64,000 nucleotides of DNA from Siphonodentalium dalli (GCA_032622095.1 CP136062.1:7320001-7384000), one strand, 5' to 3'. Positions 23,114-33,905 are shown, counted from the first letter of the stretch. Program-made: numbers and translations. Notes: generated from the sequence alone by a model not told the origin.

Positions 23114-24732
23114 TCAGATTCGCTCATTGCCAAGCGTCGATACTTTTCGTGAACAGTTATCAGATTGACTCTGTGATATAACTTGAACGTTCACCTTAAA
23201 CGTGCCGCCGTTAATAGTGGAATTTGCAAACATTCCTTGTACGACTCGTTCCTGTACAGATGCAATTGGCCGCTTTTCAACTTGATTCATGATAGAAATA
23301 TCCGAGTCCGATGTACCACTATAACCATTGCAAATAGCTCTCATTGGAACTGCCACTGGTAATGCTGGTGTACTAGTACATGTAACAGTTTCCCTCAATG
23401 TCGGCTGCAAGATACTGCACATATGTTGTTGTTGATGTACAGACGCCACGGCATAATTATTCAAATTGTTGACATTTTTATGTACTGACAATTGGGCGAT
23501 TATTTGTGGATACACGCCAGCATGCAACAGTCGCGTCCACATGGTTTTCCGCAATGATTGACTCGTAATTTTTCTTTTTATGCCTGCCTTTGTTGCCATG
23601 TCTTTTAACATTATTCTTAGTGTATTAATACCAACTGGCTGCGATTTAAACATTAGCGCCGTTTGCGTCAAACCATAGTTCTGATTGGCTGTAATGTAAA
23701 ATGGTGACTCCTTTGTACACATAGATGATGGTATGTTGGCAGCATAAATTTTGTATGCCTTAACTGGACATCGGTAATCTGAAACACTCGCGAAAATATT
23801 GGAGTGAAATTGACGAATGTTGTTTGCATTCTTCCCATCTCTCGTATTGCTCAGTCTTTCCATAATTTTTCATTTCAATGTCTCCCCACTTCAACTGTTG
23901 ATTCTCGTGAGATCCCAGGAACCCTAATAGTTTTGTGTTGTTGAACCAAACAAGATGAAGCAGTGATGTTGGTTCACTCAGTCCCAATTGTCCGCTTTCC
24001 CACAACGTTTCCTCATCTTCTTCAGACAGAACATCAGCCTGCTTCGCCTTATTTCACAGACCTGCCTCATTTAATTCCTGTCAACCCCCTATGGAATGCC
24101 GTCAAACTGTCAGGTTCATAATCGCTCCCATCACATTTCTTCACACTTAAAAAACATCCAGCAATCAATCCATCCAGTTCCCTGTGCGGTATAAGTTCTA
24201 TTTGGCGGTGCTCATTTTGACATTTGAGGTAAGCAGAACATCTGTTAACCGAAGCATCTGTTTTTCTCTGGGTATTTTTATTCTTCTTACCGTCAATGTA
24301 AGCACGCATATCTCTGAGGTTTGCTGTAGCCGGACTGGTTATGTCAGCTGTACTGGTGCTGGCAGCCGCACTGGAAGCAGTAGCACTAGATGTAGAACAT
24401 GCAGTGGGAGACCGTGTGTAAGCACGCAAATCTCTGATGTTCGCTGTAGCCGGACTGGTTCTGGTAACCGTACTGGTGTTGGCAGCCTCACTGTAAGCAG
24501 TAGTACTAGAACATACAGTGGGAGACTCAGACTCTATTGTACCACCAACACCATGTGATTCATGGACAACTTCTTCAGCATCAAGCATTACATTTACAGG
24601 TTCTTGTTCAGTCACTTTATCAAAATCAATATCTTCTAAAAGTAGCTGTGTGATTACTTCATCTGTCATTTCCGCATGCTCATCATCAGATAAACTCATA
24701 TCAATATCGAAAATACCATCAGTATCCATCAT
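23114..24732 (-). pseudogene. Crypton-type tyrosine recombinase (DUF3504, KIAA1958/ZMYM-like), broken
   Basis: Three minus-strand segments read in order through one DUF3504 protein. The N part (24732-24069) has an acidic leader, a duplicated Ser/Thr/Ala-rich segment, then 'KKTDASVNR', 'LDGLIAGCFLSVKK' and 'GSDYEPDSLTAFHR', the usual SAM-like arm domain. The middle part (24053 to about 23850) has 'LSEEDEETLWESGQLG', 'LLHLVWFNN' and 'LKWGDIEMK'. The C part (about 23860-23114) has 'ERLSNTRDGKN', 'CPVKAYKIY', the catalytic block 'SQSLRKTMW' ... 'VHKN' ... 'NNYA', and the tail 'INGGTFKVNV'. The family joins DNA by tyrosine recombinase chemistry, and domesticated copies occur in vertebrate ZMYM2-4, QRICH1, KCTD1 and KIAA1958. 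Here about 40-50 residues are missing after 'AFHRGL' (with a stop), and about 10 residues plus a frame change are missing after 'IEMKNY'. The first catalytic Arg position reads Leu ('GFLGSHE') and the His of HxxR reads Gln, so activity is unlikely. An intron at the first gap is possible but less likely. Confidence 0.85.
24298..24530 (-). repeat. ~118-bp tandem duplication inside the Crypton leader
   Basis: 'gtaagcacgcawatctctga' starts at about 24298 and again at about 24417. Each is followed by 'gctgtagccggactggtt' and a Ser/Thr/Ala-coding run ending 'cagtgggaga'. On the minus strand it yields two similar low-complexity linkers, each ending in 'LRDMRAY' or 'IRDLRAY'. It is an in-frame internal duplication, so it probably arose while the gene was still coding. 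Confidence 0.75.
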
Positions 24733-24789
24733 TATTATTCTATAGAAAATGGCTTTGAATAGATATACAACTGGCGGAGTACAACTCAA

Positions 24790-25430
24790 GCGAGAAACGT
24801 AACCAACGTAGTATTTTTTGACGTACAGTATTTCTGCAGACGATATTGAGGGAGTAGTTTGTTTTTACATTTTTATTTTTTACAAACAGTAAGTTTATTA
24901 TATTTTAAATTCAGATTAATTGTGGCATTGGACCAAGCGATTGTTTTTAATTTGTATTTTTATTATTTATTTGTTCGGGTGTGCGTGATGGAGTTTTGAA
25001 ACTTCCGCAATTTCCTCGACCTTCGGGTTTCCCCAGATATGAATTGAATTGAAAATGAATTATGTCGCTAAAAATAGTAACGTCGTGAACCAGTCTAACT
25101 GCTCAATAAAATAGTCCGACACATATTAGCACATGTGCTGGTATTTATAATTACCACACACCTTGGAAAGCATGCGATCGTGTGGTAATCATAGATAGAT
25201 ATGTAATAAAAATGCCTATCAGTCCGTATTTGAAGAAAGAAAACAACATTTACCTGTAATATCTATTTTTTTAATTAAACAGCTTCTGAAACAGGTGAAA
25301 CTGTCATTGATATAAAGGAAATAATTTCCCAGTCATGTGAGTGATATCAGTAGGGTTTTATGAGGATTTAGATCAAAATAAGTGAAATGCCAGAAGCAAA
25401 AAACAGCATATATGTACCTTCCTGCAATTT
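24790..25430. other. gene-free stretch upstream of the Crypton relic
   Basis: AT-rich, with a short 'attaccacac' / 'gtgtggtaat' inverted pair (about 25151-25190). No promoter motif can be assigned with confidence. Confidence 0.35.
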
Positions 25431-26490
25431 GTTTTACTTGGGTTTGGGCTACAGTGCCTAACATTTTGAAAATTCCCGTGGCATCCTCATACATGTACTC
25501 CCCCAAACCTCTAACTTTTGATGTATCACCTTTAATCCAATTGACAACGAAGATTAACCCAAATACCACACAGCAAAAAGAATTTCATTTGAAAATTGTT
25601 TATGAATAGAACCTGGTGCAAAATGGAACAGGTGAGGTTTCTGGCAATTTCACCTCTTCACAATACAAACCGTTAATAAAACCACGCATACATGTAGCTC
25701 GAGGACGAGTATGACTCGCCACGCAGTAACATTTCACCAGGCTCTGTTCATAAATTTCAGTGAATTCACGACTCTTTGAACTCAAGATATATCATATACA
25801 TGTACCCCATGGTGGTTTTCAATATTTCAGAAATGACACTTTCAATTTGTCATCATAAATCAAATTTGGAATACTAGTAGTTTGCTGGAATTTCTCACAA
25901 TAGATATGCATCTTGACTCTGACGTTTTGCTCACTTTTACTGGGCGATGATTGTTGCCCCGTAGATATGGACCAGTTGCATTGAACCCATTAGACACACG
26001 TGTGTGTGTCACCCGAATAGGGTGGCTTTATTTGACCAGCGACATTTTTAGAAATGAATAATTAGATTCTGGGAATAACCATTGAATCAAACTGTACTTG
26101 CAACTGCATAGGCTAATTATTTCTGAATCATACATGTCAAAGATGGACTCAAAATTCATTATATTGTATTATAATATTTTAAGTCATCATGCAAAATTCA
26201 TCTGACATAAATTCTACATGTAGCCCAAATTTGAACTGGGCCTAGGTTATCAAATTATAAATCGACTGGGATCACAACTGCGGTAAACATGGACGGACCT
26301 ACCCTACATGTATATTCTATCTTGTTCTTTTGATTTGCAATTTTCAAAATGTTCATATGAATAATCCACATACTAATAACATACCAAATATAAATATAAT
26401 CAGATAACTATAACTAAAGCTAGCAATAAATAATCAACAAATTATAAGTCGACAAGGACCATAAGTTAATTCCGGAAAAAAATTAACAGA
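25431..26490 (+). repeat. ~1-kb duplication, direct copy at 46620-47530
   Basis: 'gggctacagtgcctaacatt', 'ttgacaacgaagattaaccc', 'gagacac'/'tagacacacgtgtgtgtc' and 'ggtggctttatttgaccag' recur in the same order in 46620-47530. Individual parts have gained or lost sequence; copy 2 carries the long (AT)n tract. The shared part has no conserved reading frame. It includes the small MITE at 25603-25757. Confidence 0.65.
25603..25757. mobile_element. small MITE, 'gaatagaacctggt' family, copy 1
   Basis: The left end 'tgaatagaacctggtgcaaa' and the right end 'catttcaccaggctctgttca' form imperfect inverted repeats around 'gctcgaggacgagtatgactc'. Further copies: about 36530-36700 and 46795-46945. Length is about 155 bp with no coding frame; the superfamily is unclear. 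Confidence 0.65.
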
Positions 26491-26599
26491 CCGAATCCAA
26501 ATTTGAATTTGACCTATATTTTCATAGGGCTGATCCACATACAAAATTTGAGACAATTAGAAATCTAAAAGTAAATTTATCATCCAGAAACCAAAATAA

Positions 26600-27130
26600 A
26601 AGGAAACCCAATATTTTGTCAGTAACCCAAGACTAAATGTTAACAGCTCTTTAAATACACTTCTTCAAATATACCTTTTATTTCGCCACTAACCCAAGAC
26701 TAAATGTCAACCGCTCTTTAAATACACTTTTTCAAATATACCCAATATTTTGTCAGTAACCCAAGACTACACACTAACCTTCTTCAAATATACCCTTTAT
26801 TTCGTCACTAACCCAAGCCTAAATGTTAACCGCTCTTTAAATACACTTCTTCAAATATACCCTTTATTTCGTCACTAACCCAAGGCTAAATGTTAACCGC
26901 TCTTTAAATACACTTCTTCAAATATACCCTTTATTTCGTCACTAACCCAAGCCTAAATGTTAACCGCTTTTTATATACACTTCCTCAAATATACCCTTTA
27001 TTTTGTCACTAACCCAATCCGAAATACTAACTTCTCTTTAAATACACTTCCTCAGATATACAATTTATTTTGTCACTAACCCAAGCCGAAATACTAACTT
27101 CTCTTTAAAAAATGTCTTCTTCAAATATCT
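26600..27130 (+). repeat. 67-bp minisatellite (~8 units)
   Basis: The unit begins 'taacccaagcctaaatgtta' and ends 'atttcgtcac'. Starts at 26623, 26690, 26757, 26809, 26876, 26943, 27010 and 27077 give a 67-bp period, with one shortened unit. It passes directly into a second minisatellite. Confidence 0.85.
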
Positions 27131-27149
27131 CCGTTATTACGTAAATAAC

Positions 27150-27695
27150 TCCAGCCTATAGTTACGCTCCAATTCGTATTTACACAATCGTAACCGATAT
27201 TGGCGCTCCAATCCATATTTCCCCATCGTAACCGATAGTGGGGCTCCAATCCATATTTACCCCAACGTAACCGATAGTGGCGCTCCAATCCGCATTTACC
27301 CCCATCGTAACCGATAGCGGCGCTCCAATCCATATTTACCCCATCGTAACCGATAGTGGCGCTCCAATCCATATTGACCTCATCGTAACCGATAGTGGCG
27401 CTCCAATCCATATTTACCCCATCGTAACCGATATTGGCGCTCCAATCCATATTTACCCCATCGTAACCGATAGTGGCGCTCCAATCCGTATTTACCCAAC
27501 GTAACCGACAGTGGCGCTCCAATCCATATTGACCTCATCGTAACCGATAGTGGCGCTCCAATCCGTATTTAGCCCATCGTAACCGATAGTGGCGCTCCAA
27601 TCCATATTGACCCCATCGTAACCGATAGTGGCGCTCCAATCCATATTTACCCCATCGTAACCGATAGTGGCGCTCCAATCCATAATTACCCAACA
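27150..27695 (+). repeat. 39-bp minisatellite (~14 units)
   Basis: The unit is 'cgtaaccgatagtggcgctc' followed by 'caatccatatttaccccat', 39 bp. Because 39 is divisible by three, frames stay open on both strands (for example a 13-residue minus-strand repeat around 'MDWSATIGYDG'). Frame slips at 27528 and elsewhere, and the lack of a start or a domain, argue against a protein. Confidence 0.85.
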
Positions 27696-28208
27696 TGCAT
27701 TCCGTTCCGCTGTCGAAAAATAATAGGACTTCTCGTTTTAAATTGTTGTTTACATCGTCTAACAATTTAGAATGGGAACATTGAGACTTTGACAATTGTA
27801 TGTATCACTACTCATACTTAAAGATATATTATGTACTTATGCGGTGCGTGAAACTAGTAAGTTAGTATCCAGGCAGTATGTCAACTGGAGGAATATTGCA
27901 TTCTAGTAACTTCGCCGATAATTTCAAACAAATCGACCTTACCAATCCATAGAAAACATCATCTGAACTACACACAATTGTAAATATTTACTTCTCTATT
28001 CGGGACGCAACTATATGTGATAAGCTAAAAAAAACGATTTTGCCATCGAGAAAGTCACTGCATTTAATTTATATATACGAATGGTGGTGTTTGTTGTCAA
28101 TTTCGGTATAATATTTGTAAACATTACTACTTTGAGCAAGATTATTCTCCATTTCTATTTGATCACTCTACCGGATTGTTTCACATCACTTTAATGTTCA
28201 GGGTTTCA
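27696..28208. other. gene-free stretch
   Basis: AT-rich sequence with no recognised element. It ends in 'ttcagggtttcag', a plausible splice acceptor for the candidate exon that follows. Confidence 0.35.
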
Positions 28209-28209
28209 G

Positions 28210-28457
28210 GTGATCGTGGCCAACAAAATTAACCAGATGTGGACTAAGGCTGCTGTAACGTGTGCTCTCGATCGAAGATGCATGGCTCCGGTCGACAGCG
28301 AGTCATTGATACGTTGTGGGAAATACAATGCTACAAGAGTGGGCGATTGTCATAGATACGATCAATCATTTTTTGGGATTACCATGCATCGACTTTATCA
28401 TCTGGATGAAAAGCTTCCATTGGTACCGCGGGAAATCGAGTATATCGATCGAACGTA
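28210..28457 (+). CDS. candidate internal exon, unrecognised protein
   Basis: An 82-83-codon open stretch lies between an acceptor-like 'gttcagggtttcag' (ends 28209) and a strong donor-like 'gaac|gtacgt' (28458). It starts VIVANKINQMW and ends PREIEYIDRT. It has four cysteines (TCALDRRC, IRCGKY, VGDCHRY), an NxT site, and fairly balanced composition for this AT-rich region. I do not recognise the family. No neighbouring exon is identifiable within the window, and it may equally be chance or a relic. What is seen is only the open frame and the splice-like borders; the exon status is inference. Confidence 0.3.
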
Positions 28458-28574
28458 CGTATTTCTGACGCTCTATACAATCACATTTTCGAGGGAAAAC
28501 GCTCTTTGAAAACGCTCTTTCAATTAAACAGATATATTTCTGAATATCTCCGTTATTTAGTTAATATAACAATA

Positions 28575-28700
28575 ACATGATTGTTTATTAACAGCCCATC
28601 AGGAATGATTAACAACCCAAGGGCCTATTATATAATAGGCCTGAGGGCTGTTAATCATTCCAGAGGGCTATTAATAATCCCAGAATGCCCGATGTTATTA
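28575..28700. repeat. palindromic element centred on 'ggcctattatataataggcc'
   Basis: The left arm 'ttaacagcccatcaggaatg' plus 'attaacaacccaagggccta' and the right arm 'taggcctgagggctgttaat' plus 'cattcc' fold around a perfect 20-bp palindrome (28622-28641). It is followed by 'gactatacgtaaacgtaatt', which recurs at 31448 and 45882. Confidence 0.6.
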
Positions 28701-28971
28701 CTAATATGACTATACGTAAACGTAATTTTCGAGCCCTCAAATGCACTGTTATGACAATAACGAATGCATGAATTCACAAATAAAAATGGGACATAAATTT
28801 GCACCAACTGGGTTGGAATGTTAACTGTTATTGCAATACTTTCAACTGTTGGAAATATTCAATGAATCAACCCTTTGGCTAGGAACTTTCCATATATTAC
28901 CATATATATGTATATATCTGTACAGGAGATGTCCCTTTTATCAAATACACTAGAGCTCCGGGTGGAGACAC
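28700..28971 (+). repeat. repeat segment homologous to 31445-31660
   Basis: 'gactatacgtaaacgtaatt', 'tttcaactgttggaaatatt', 'caaccctttggct' and the start of the dimeric repeat ('caggagatgtcccttttatc', 'ctagagctc') occur here and at 31445-31660 in the same order. Here the repeat is cut by the MITE at 28972. Confidence 0.65.
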
Positions 28972-29345
28972 TCACTCTTAAAACTAATTGTTTGTTACAA
29001 ACACAAACTTTTTCGAAACAAACAATTTAATCACTCCAAATGTGTCCGATTCATATTTTGTTCAAATTAAACAATTGCAATTGTTTAAGTGGATCAACCA
29101 ATGTTATTGGTTAATTTGAGTAATATTGACTTGTTTGTTTTGAACAATGTATTTGTCAGAATAAACAATTAATTGTTTGAAAGACCAAACAATATATTGT
29201 TCAAACCAAACAACCCAATTGTTATTTTGAACACAAAAATGAATCGGACATTTGGAGTGATAAAATTGTTTGTTTCGAACAATTGTTTGTTTGTTTCGAA
29301 CAATGTGTTGTTTGTAACAAACAAATAGTTTTGAATACCTTACTC
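28972..29345. mobile_element. AT-rich palindromic MITE ('attgtttgttwcraac' family)
   Basis: The arms span about 70 bp: 'aactaattgtttgttacaaa' ... 'aatcactccaaatgtgtccg' on the left, and 'cggacatttggagtgataaa' ... 'tttgtaacaaacaaatagtt' on the right. The interior has many 'aacaattgtt'-type palindromes and foldbacks. There is no coding frame and the superfamily is not assigned. Confidence 0.7.
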
Positions 29346-29880
29346 ATATTTCAATTCACGCAGTACTCTTTTTAGTAAACCAATTTAAAACTGAGCTGAA
29401 ATAGTTTGATGCAAAGAATTTAGCGAACAAATGGGAAAATTAAAGGGGTTTATGTTTGTATGAATTACAAAGTGAGTCGTGACATTTCTGAAGTCAGCAG
29501 CCTGTCAATTATTGTTGATATAATTTAGGCGTAATTACATGTAAATCGATTTGATTGCCATAAGCATTGAAAAATATAATTATTATTTGGCCATGCTCAT
29601 GAATCAGGGTGTGCAAATATAAAACTGAGCGAAAAATAATACTTCGCGGCTTAAGTTACGAGCAAGGTATTAGCCAAATTAATACTTATGTCTACATCAT
29701 ATATATCCAGCAACTGAATGACATTGCCACAAGACATAACAACTACACCTAATTTGTTTTTAAATAGGGCGGTTTATTTGGAAACTTTTAACTTTGCCCA
29801 TCAAGACTATAAGTTTATGAATGGGAAAAAGTAACCAAAACAATGTTAATTTGACACTATAGACACTTATTGTAAGATTG
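29346..29880. other. gene-free AT-rich stretch
   Basis: No supported gene or repeat family. Confidence 0.35.
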
Positions 29881-29881
29881 G

Positions 29882-29985
29882 ACCTAAGCAGAATGAAGTC
29901 CACAGCGGGTTAATTTGGTGATGCTTGCTCGTTGTGCGGATAACGTCACTATTTAACCGTCTGGGGACCTCATTCTGCTTAAGAC
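29882..29985. repeat. short inverted-repeat element, 'cctaagcagaat' family, copy 1
   Basis: The left arm 'acctaagcagaatgaagtcc' pairs with the right arm 'ggacctcattctgcttaag' around 'ggttaa' / 'ttaacc'. Copies at about 30176-30268 and 34043-34145 keep the arms and the spacing (~90-105 bp). This looks like a tiny MITE or a hairpin RNA gene family; which one is unresolved. Confidence 0.6.
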
Positions 29986-30175
29986 TCAACTGCTGTGGGA
30001 GACCTAGTATCATATTGAATTTCCCCAATTGGAGTTGGTGTTGTTCACCCATTAGTCACGTCGATTATGCATTTTATCTTCTGCAAAGTATGGGATATAC
30101 AAACTGAAGATAAGTGGATGAAGTAACAAAAAAACAATGTTAATTTGAGACAAAAGATACTTCCTAGATTATGAG

Positions 30176-30268
30176 ACCTAAGCAGAATAAAGTCCCGAGT
30201 GAGTGAGTTTGTGATTCTAGGCCGTGTGGGATAACAACATTAAATTCACCTCTGTGGCACCTCATTCT
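30176..30268. repeat. 'cctaagcagaat' inverted-repeat element, copy 2
   Basis: 'gacctaagcagaataaagtc' at the left and 'cacctcattctgcaaatgac' at the right, with a middle diverged from copy 1. Confidence 0.55.
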
Positions 30269-30796
30269 GCAAATGACAGACACACTATTTGCAGGCTTGC
30301 ATCTAAGTATAACTTACACCTAATTCTTTGTTAATACTAACCAGACTCAACTATTGTGAAAAGGAATAGAGTTTCATAAAATGATTTTTTTAAACATTTA
30401 TTCAAACTTCTCAAGAAATGAGAGTTAGGCTGCCATTACCTTTCTGCCATAAAAGTGTATCGCCCATGTCATCTGTATGTATTCACACATTGCGTACTGT
30501 GCCATTGCCTTCAATGCATATGGACAACGTTAAGAACAATAGTCAGCACGTCTCTGGTCCGACGCTGTTGTATACGACTTACCAGACACGTGTCACGCTA
30601 GGACTCAGAGATGACGAGTGATGTCAAAACTTCAAATTGTGCATGCTCTCAACAAAATGGGTCCTGAATGGGGAGTGATTTTCCCTTAATCACACTGATT
30701 AGGCTTGAGTGACCCATTTCTGGCTCGACATTTAAAACGGGCCTAATTCTTTGCTAATTCTTGTTCTTCAATAATCTATTTATCAGTAGGGGTTGG

Positions 30797-30950
30797 TTCC
30801 AGCTCAATATTGCATGATTTTACTGACTTTTAAGAGCTGATATTGCCATAAATATTGAATTAATTACTAGGGAGAAATTCCATGATTGAAAGCGACGCAA
30901 AGTAAAATCGGCTCATCAAAGTCAACTAAATCATGTAATATTGAGATGGG
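30797..30950. repeat. ~150-bp inverted repeat
   Basis: 'agctcaatattgcatgattt' with 'actgacttttaagagctgat' (30810-30850) is mirrored by 'gctcatcaaagtcaactaaa' and 'tcatgtaatattgagat' (30911-30947). The stems are about 40 bp with a few mismatches, probably a decayed MITE. Confidence 0.55.
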
Positions 30951-31927
30951 ACATTCATCTACTGTGAAATAAATCTTTTAGGAACAGGTGTCAACTAAGA
31001 AATATACTACATTAATTGTTTTTTCAGAACATATACAAAAAGTTCCCAAGTTTTAAACTGGCGAAGTAAGTGTAGACAACAAAAGAGTCCCATTCATTCA
31101 TATGCAGGTGATGTTCATATAATACTTTCAGCAAACAATTAAAATAATGTTGTTTGTTGAACTAATCATTTGAATTTACCAAGTGAGCTATAGTAGTACA
31201 TCAGTGGCTATCAGTATCACAATCGGTCATTCCATATGCTAGCATTGCACTAGGATTAACATTTCAGCACATACGTACTCTAAACGCTCTTAACTTCTGC
31301 GAGGCATATAATAGCACACACTAAGACTACTAGAATAGCAGAATACCAAAATCTTTAAAAGGAAATGCCCAATTTGAATTTTGGATTCTCAACTATGTAA
31401 AATTGCTATTTATAGTATATGTTGCTGGAAAAATTATTCAATATAATATGACTATACGTAAACGTAATTTGCACCCACTGTGTTGGAATTTTGCAACAGT
31501 TAACTGTTATTTCAATACTTTCAACTGTTGGAAATATTAATTGAATCAACCCTTTGGCTTGGAACTTTCCATAGATTACCATATATATGGAACTTGTTTA
31601 TGTCGGTGCAGGAGATGTCCCTTTTATCAAATACACTAGAGCTCTGGGTGGAGATAAACATTCATGGGGCAGGGATGCTGATATACATTAGGACATATGT
31701 TTATCTTCCATGTTCGAATCTATGTACATGTAGGCCCACCACATGAGGGAAGCAGGCCCTGTAACCCCTAATTCCATTTTATGACCATGGATATTGTATG
31801 TATCTGTGCATGAGATGCCCCTTTATTCAATTATACTAGAGTTCCAGAATGGAGACATACTTGCAAGGGGCAAGGATGCCGATGACATCAAAATAGGGTG
31901 TTTTACCCAATTTTAAGTCAATAAGTA

Positions 31928-32028
31928 CAGTAATCACATAAGTAATCGACTCCTAAAGCACAGCAAAATTAAGAGTAACTTTTCAGGATTTAGTCGGAAA
32001 TATGGCTTGTTGCCATTCATCGGAAAGA
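31928..32028 (+). mobile_element. 'cagtaatgccctaag' TA MITE, end-truncated copy
   Basis: It sits between TA dinucleotides within the dimeric repeat ('aataagta' | 'cagtaatcacataagtaatc' ... 'ggaaagatg' | 'tacaccat'). The inner 'ttttcaggatttagtcggaa' and 'ttgccattcatcggaaag' match the complete copy at 52311-52446. Confidence 0.65.
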
Positions 32029-32668
32029 TGTACACCATAAGAGGGGAGAAAGCCCCCCATTGACCCCTAATTCCCTGTTTATGACAATGGAACTGGAATA
32101 TAATTGTATATATATGCAGGAGATGTCCCTTTTACCAAAAACACTAGAGCTCCGGTGGAGATAAACAATCATGGGCAATGATGCTGATATGCATTAGGAA
32201 ATATGTTTTTTCTTCAATTTTCGGGTCTATATAGGACCACCACACGAGGGAAGCAGGCACCATGTAGCCCCTTGTTCCCTGTGTATGCCCATTGATATTG
32301 TAAATATCTGCAGGAGATGCCCTTTATTAAAATACACTTGAGCTCCAGGATGGAGACATACTTGCATGGGGCAGAAATGGTGATGATATGAAAATAGGGG
32401 TTTTTACCCAATTTTAAGTCAATAAGTACACTATGAGGGAAGCAAGCCTCCAGGGTCCCATAATTATTCCCTATTTATGACCATGAAACTTGTATATACA
32501 TATGCAGGAGATGTCCCTTTTATCAACAAGACAGTCAAAGACTGTGGGGTCGATCACCAGACTGCAAAGACCGATGAGACTGGGACTCTGGAGACCACCA
32601 TAGTCAGAACTTTTCATAATCACTTTGAAAGAAGTATATCTAAACACGATATGTGGCTAGAGAGGCTT

Positions 32669-32734
32669 CAGTAGTGTACAGTGGGTAATTTCATGGTGAA
32701 TATCCACCTTGAAATTACCCACTGTTCACTACTG
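32669..32734. ncRNA. near-perfect 66-nt hairpin (microRNA-precursor-like)
   Basis: Arms CAGTAGTG-T-ACAGTGGGTAATTTCA and TGAAATTACCCACTGT-T-CACTACTG are complementary, with only two T/T mismatches, plus a GGTG/CACC closing stem and a ~6-nt loop. Size and shape fit an animal pre-miRNA, but small MITEs form the same structure. It lies in the unique insert 32528-33042, and I recognise no known mature miRNA seed. Confidence 0.4.
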
Positions 32735-33905
32735 ATCACCCCCTCCTCCAGCTGAACAAGTCCCCTCCCGACCGGGCTCCAGACTCACAAGTCTTGGGTT
32801 GGAATTTCACAACCGACATCTCAAACTTTCTCAATTTTTGGAAATTTCCAATCTCACAAGCACCTTTTTATAAAACCATTTATAAATGTTTGAAGCCCAT
32901 TTATCCATGGACCCAAACACCATACATGTATGTCAGATTAATCAGTTAGGTAGTTCCAAGGCAGATGTTTTAATGAATTTGGTATTTCATTGATTTTTTA
33001 AACACAAAAGTGTTAACTCCCCATAGCCCCGTCATTTCATAACAGGAGATGCCCTTTATTAAAATACACTTGATATCCAGGATGGAGACATACTTGCATG
33101 GGGCAGAAATGGCGATATGACAATAGGGGTTTTTACCCAATTTAAGTCAATAAGTACACCACGAGGGAAGCAAGCCCCCACGTGACTCCTAATTCCTTAT
33201 TTATGACCATGGAACTTGTATATATCTGCACAGGAGATGTTTCTTTTATCAAATACTCTAGTCTAGAGCTCCTGTGGAGACGCACATTCATGGGGAAAGT
33301 ATGCTGATATGCATTAGGAAATATGTTTTTCTTCAATGTTCAAGTCTATATACATGTAGGCCCACCACATCAGGGAAGCAGGCCCCTGTAACCATAATTC
33401 CCCTTTTATGACCATGGATAGTGTATGTATCTGTGCAGGAGATGCCCCATTATTCAGATACACTAGAGTTCCAGGATGGTGACATACTTGCATGGGGCTG
33501 ATGACATGAACATAGGGGTTTTTTACCAATTTTAAGTCAATAAGTACACCATACATGCATGAGGGAAGCAAGCCCCCATGGACCCCTCATTTCCCTTGTA
33601 TGACCATGGAACTTGTATATTTCTGTGCAGGAGATGTCCCTTTATCAAATACACTATAGTTCTTGATTGAGACACAATCATGGGGTATGTATGCTGAATT
33701 GCTGATATGCATTAGGAAATATGTTTTTTCTTCAATTTTCGAGTCTATATACATGTAGGCCCACCACATGAGGGAAGCAGGCCCCTGTAACTAAACTAAC
33801 TACTAAAAAATGCACTAAATCCGTTTTTATCACCATGGATATTATATGCGTCTGTGCAGGAGATGCCACATTATTCAGATTGAAGTTCTACAGTTGAAGT
33901 TTGTA

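Larger units (their letters stand above)
31560..33905 (+). repeat. dimeric tandem repeat, ~390-bp unit of two ~195-bp halves
   Basis: 'caggagatg' recurs at about 31609, 32117, 32311, 32504, 33043, 33231, 33437, 33629 and 33858 (with a variant at 31809). Type-a halves follow with 'tcccttttatcaaatacact' and 'gctgatatgcattaggaaat'. Type-b halves follow with 'cccctttattcaaatacact' and 'ataggggttttttacccaat'. Alternation of a and b makes a two-part higher-order unit. It is interrupted by a MITE at 31928-32028 and by unrelated DNA at 32528-33042. The 60-85-codon frames inside are repeat translations. Confidence 0.75.

Noticed and set aside
24184-24745. Plus-strand frames of 124 and 75 codons
   Set aside because: Shadows of the minus-strand Crypton leader; Ser/Thr/Gly-rich because of the duplicated low-complexity linker.
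27150-27695. CRISPR-like array
   Set aside because: The 39-bp units are contiguous with no variable spacers, and the DNA is eukaryotic.
27121-27795. Possible 13-residue repeat protein ('MDWSATIGYDGVN') on the minus strand
   Set aside because: The 39-bp unit is a multiple of three and lacks stops, so open frames follow automatically. Both strands are open and the frame slips between blocks.
32477-32674. 65-codon frame ending just inside the 32.67-kb hairpin
   Set aside because: It starts inside the dimeric tandem repeat and crosses into unrelated DNA; no homologue recognised and the junction is not splice-like.
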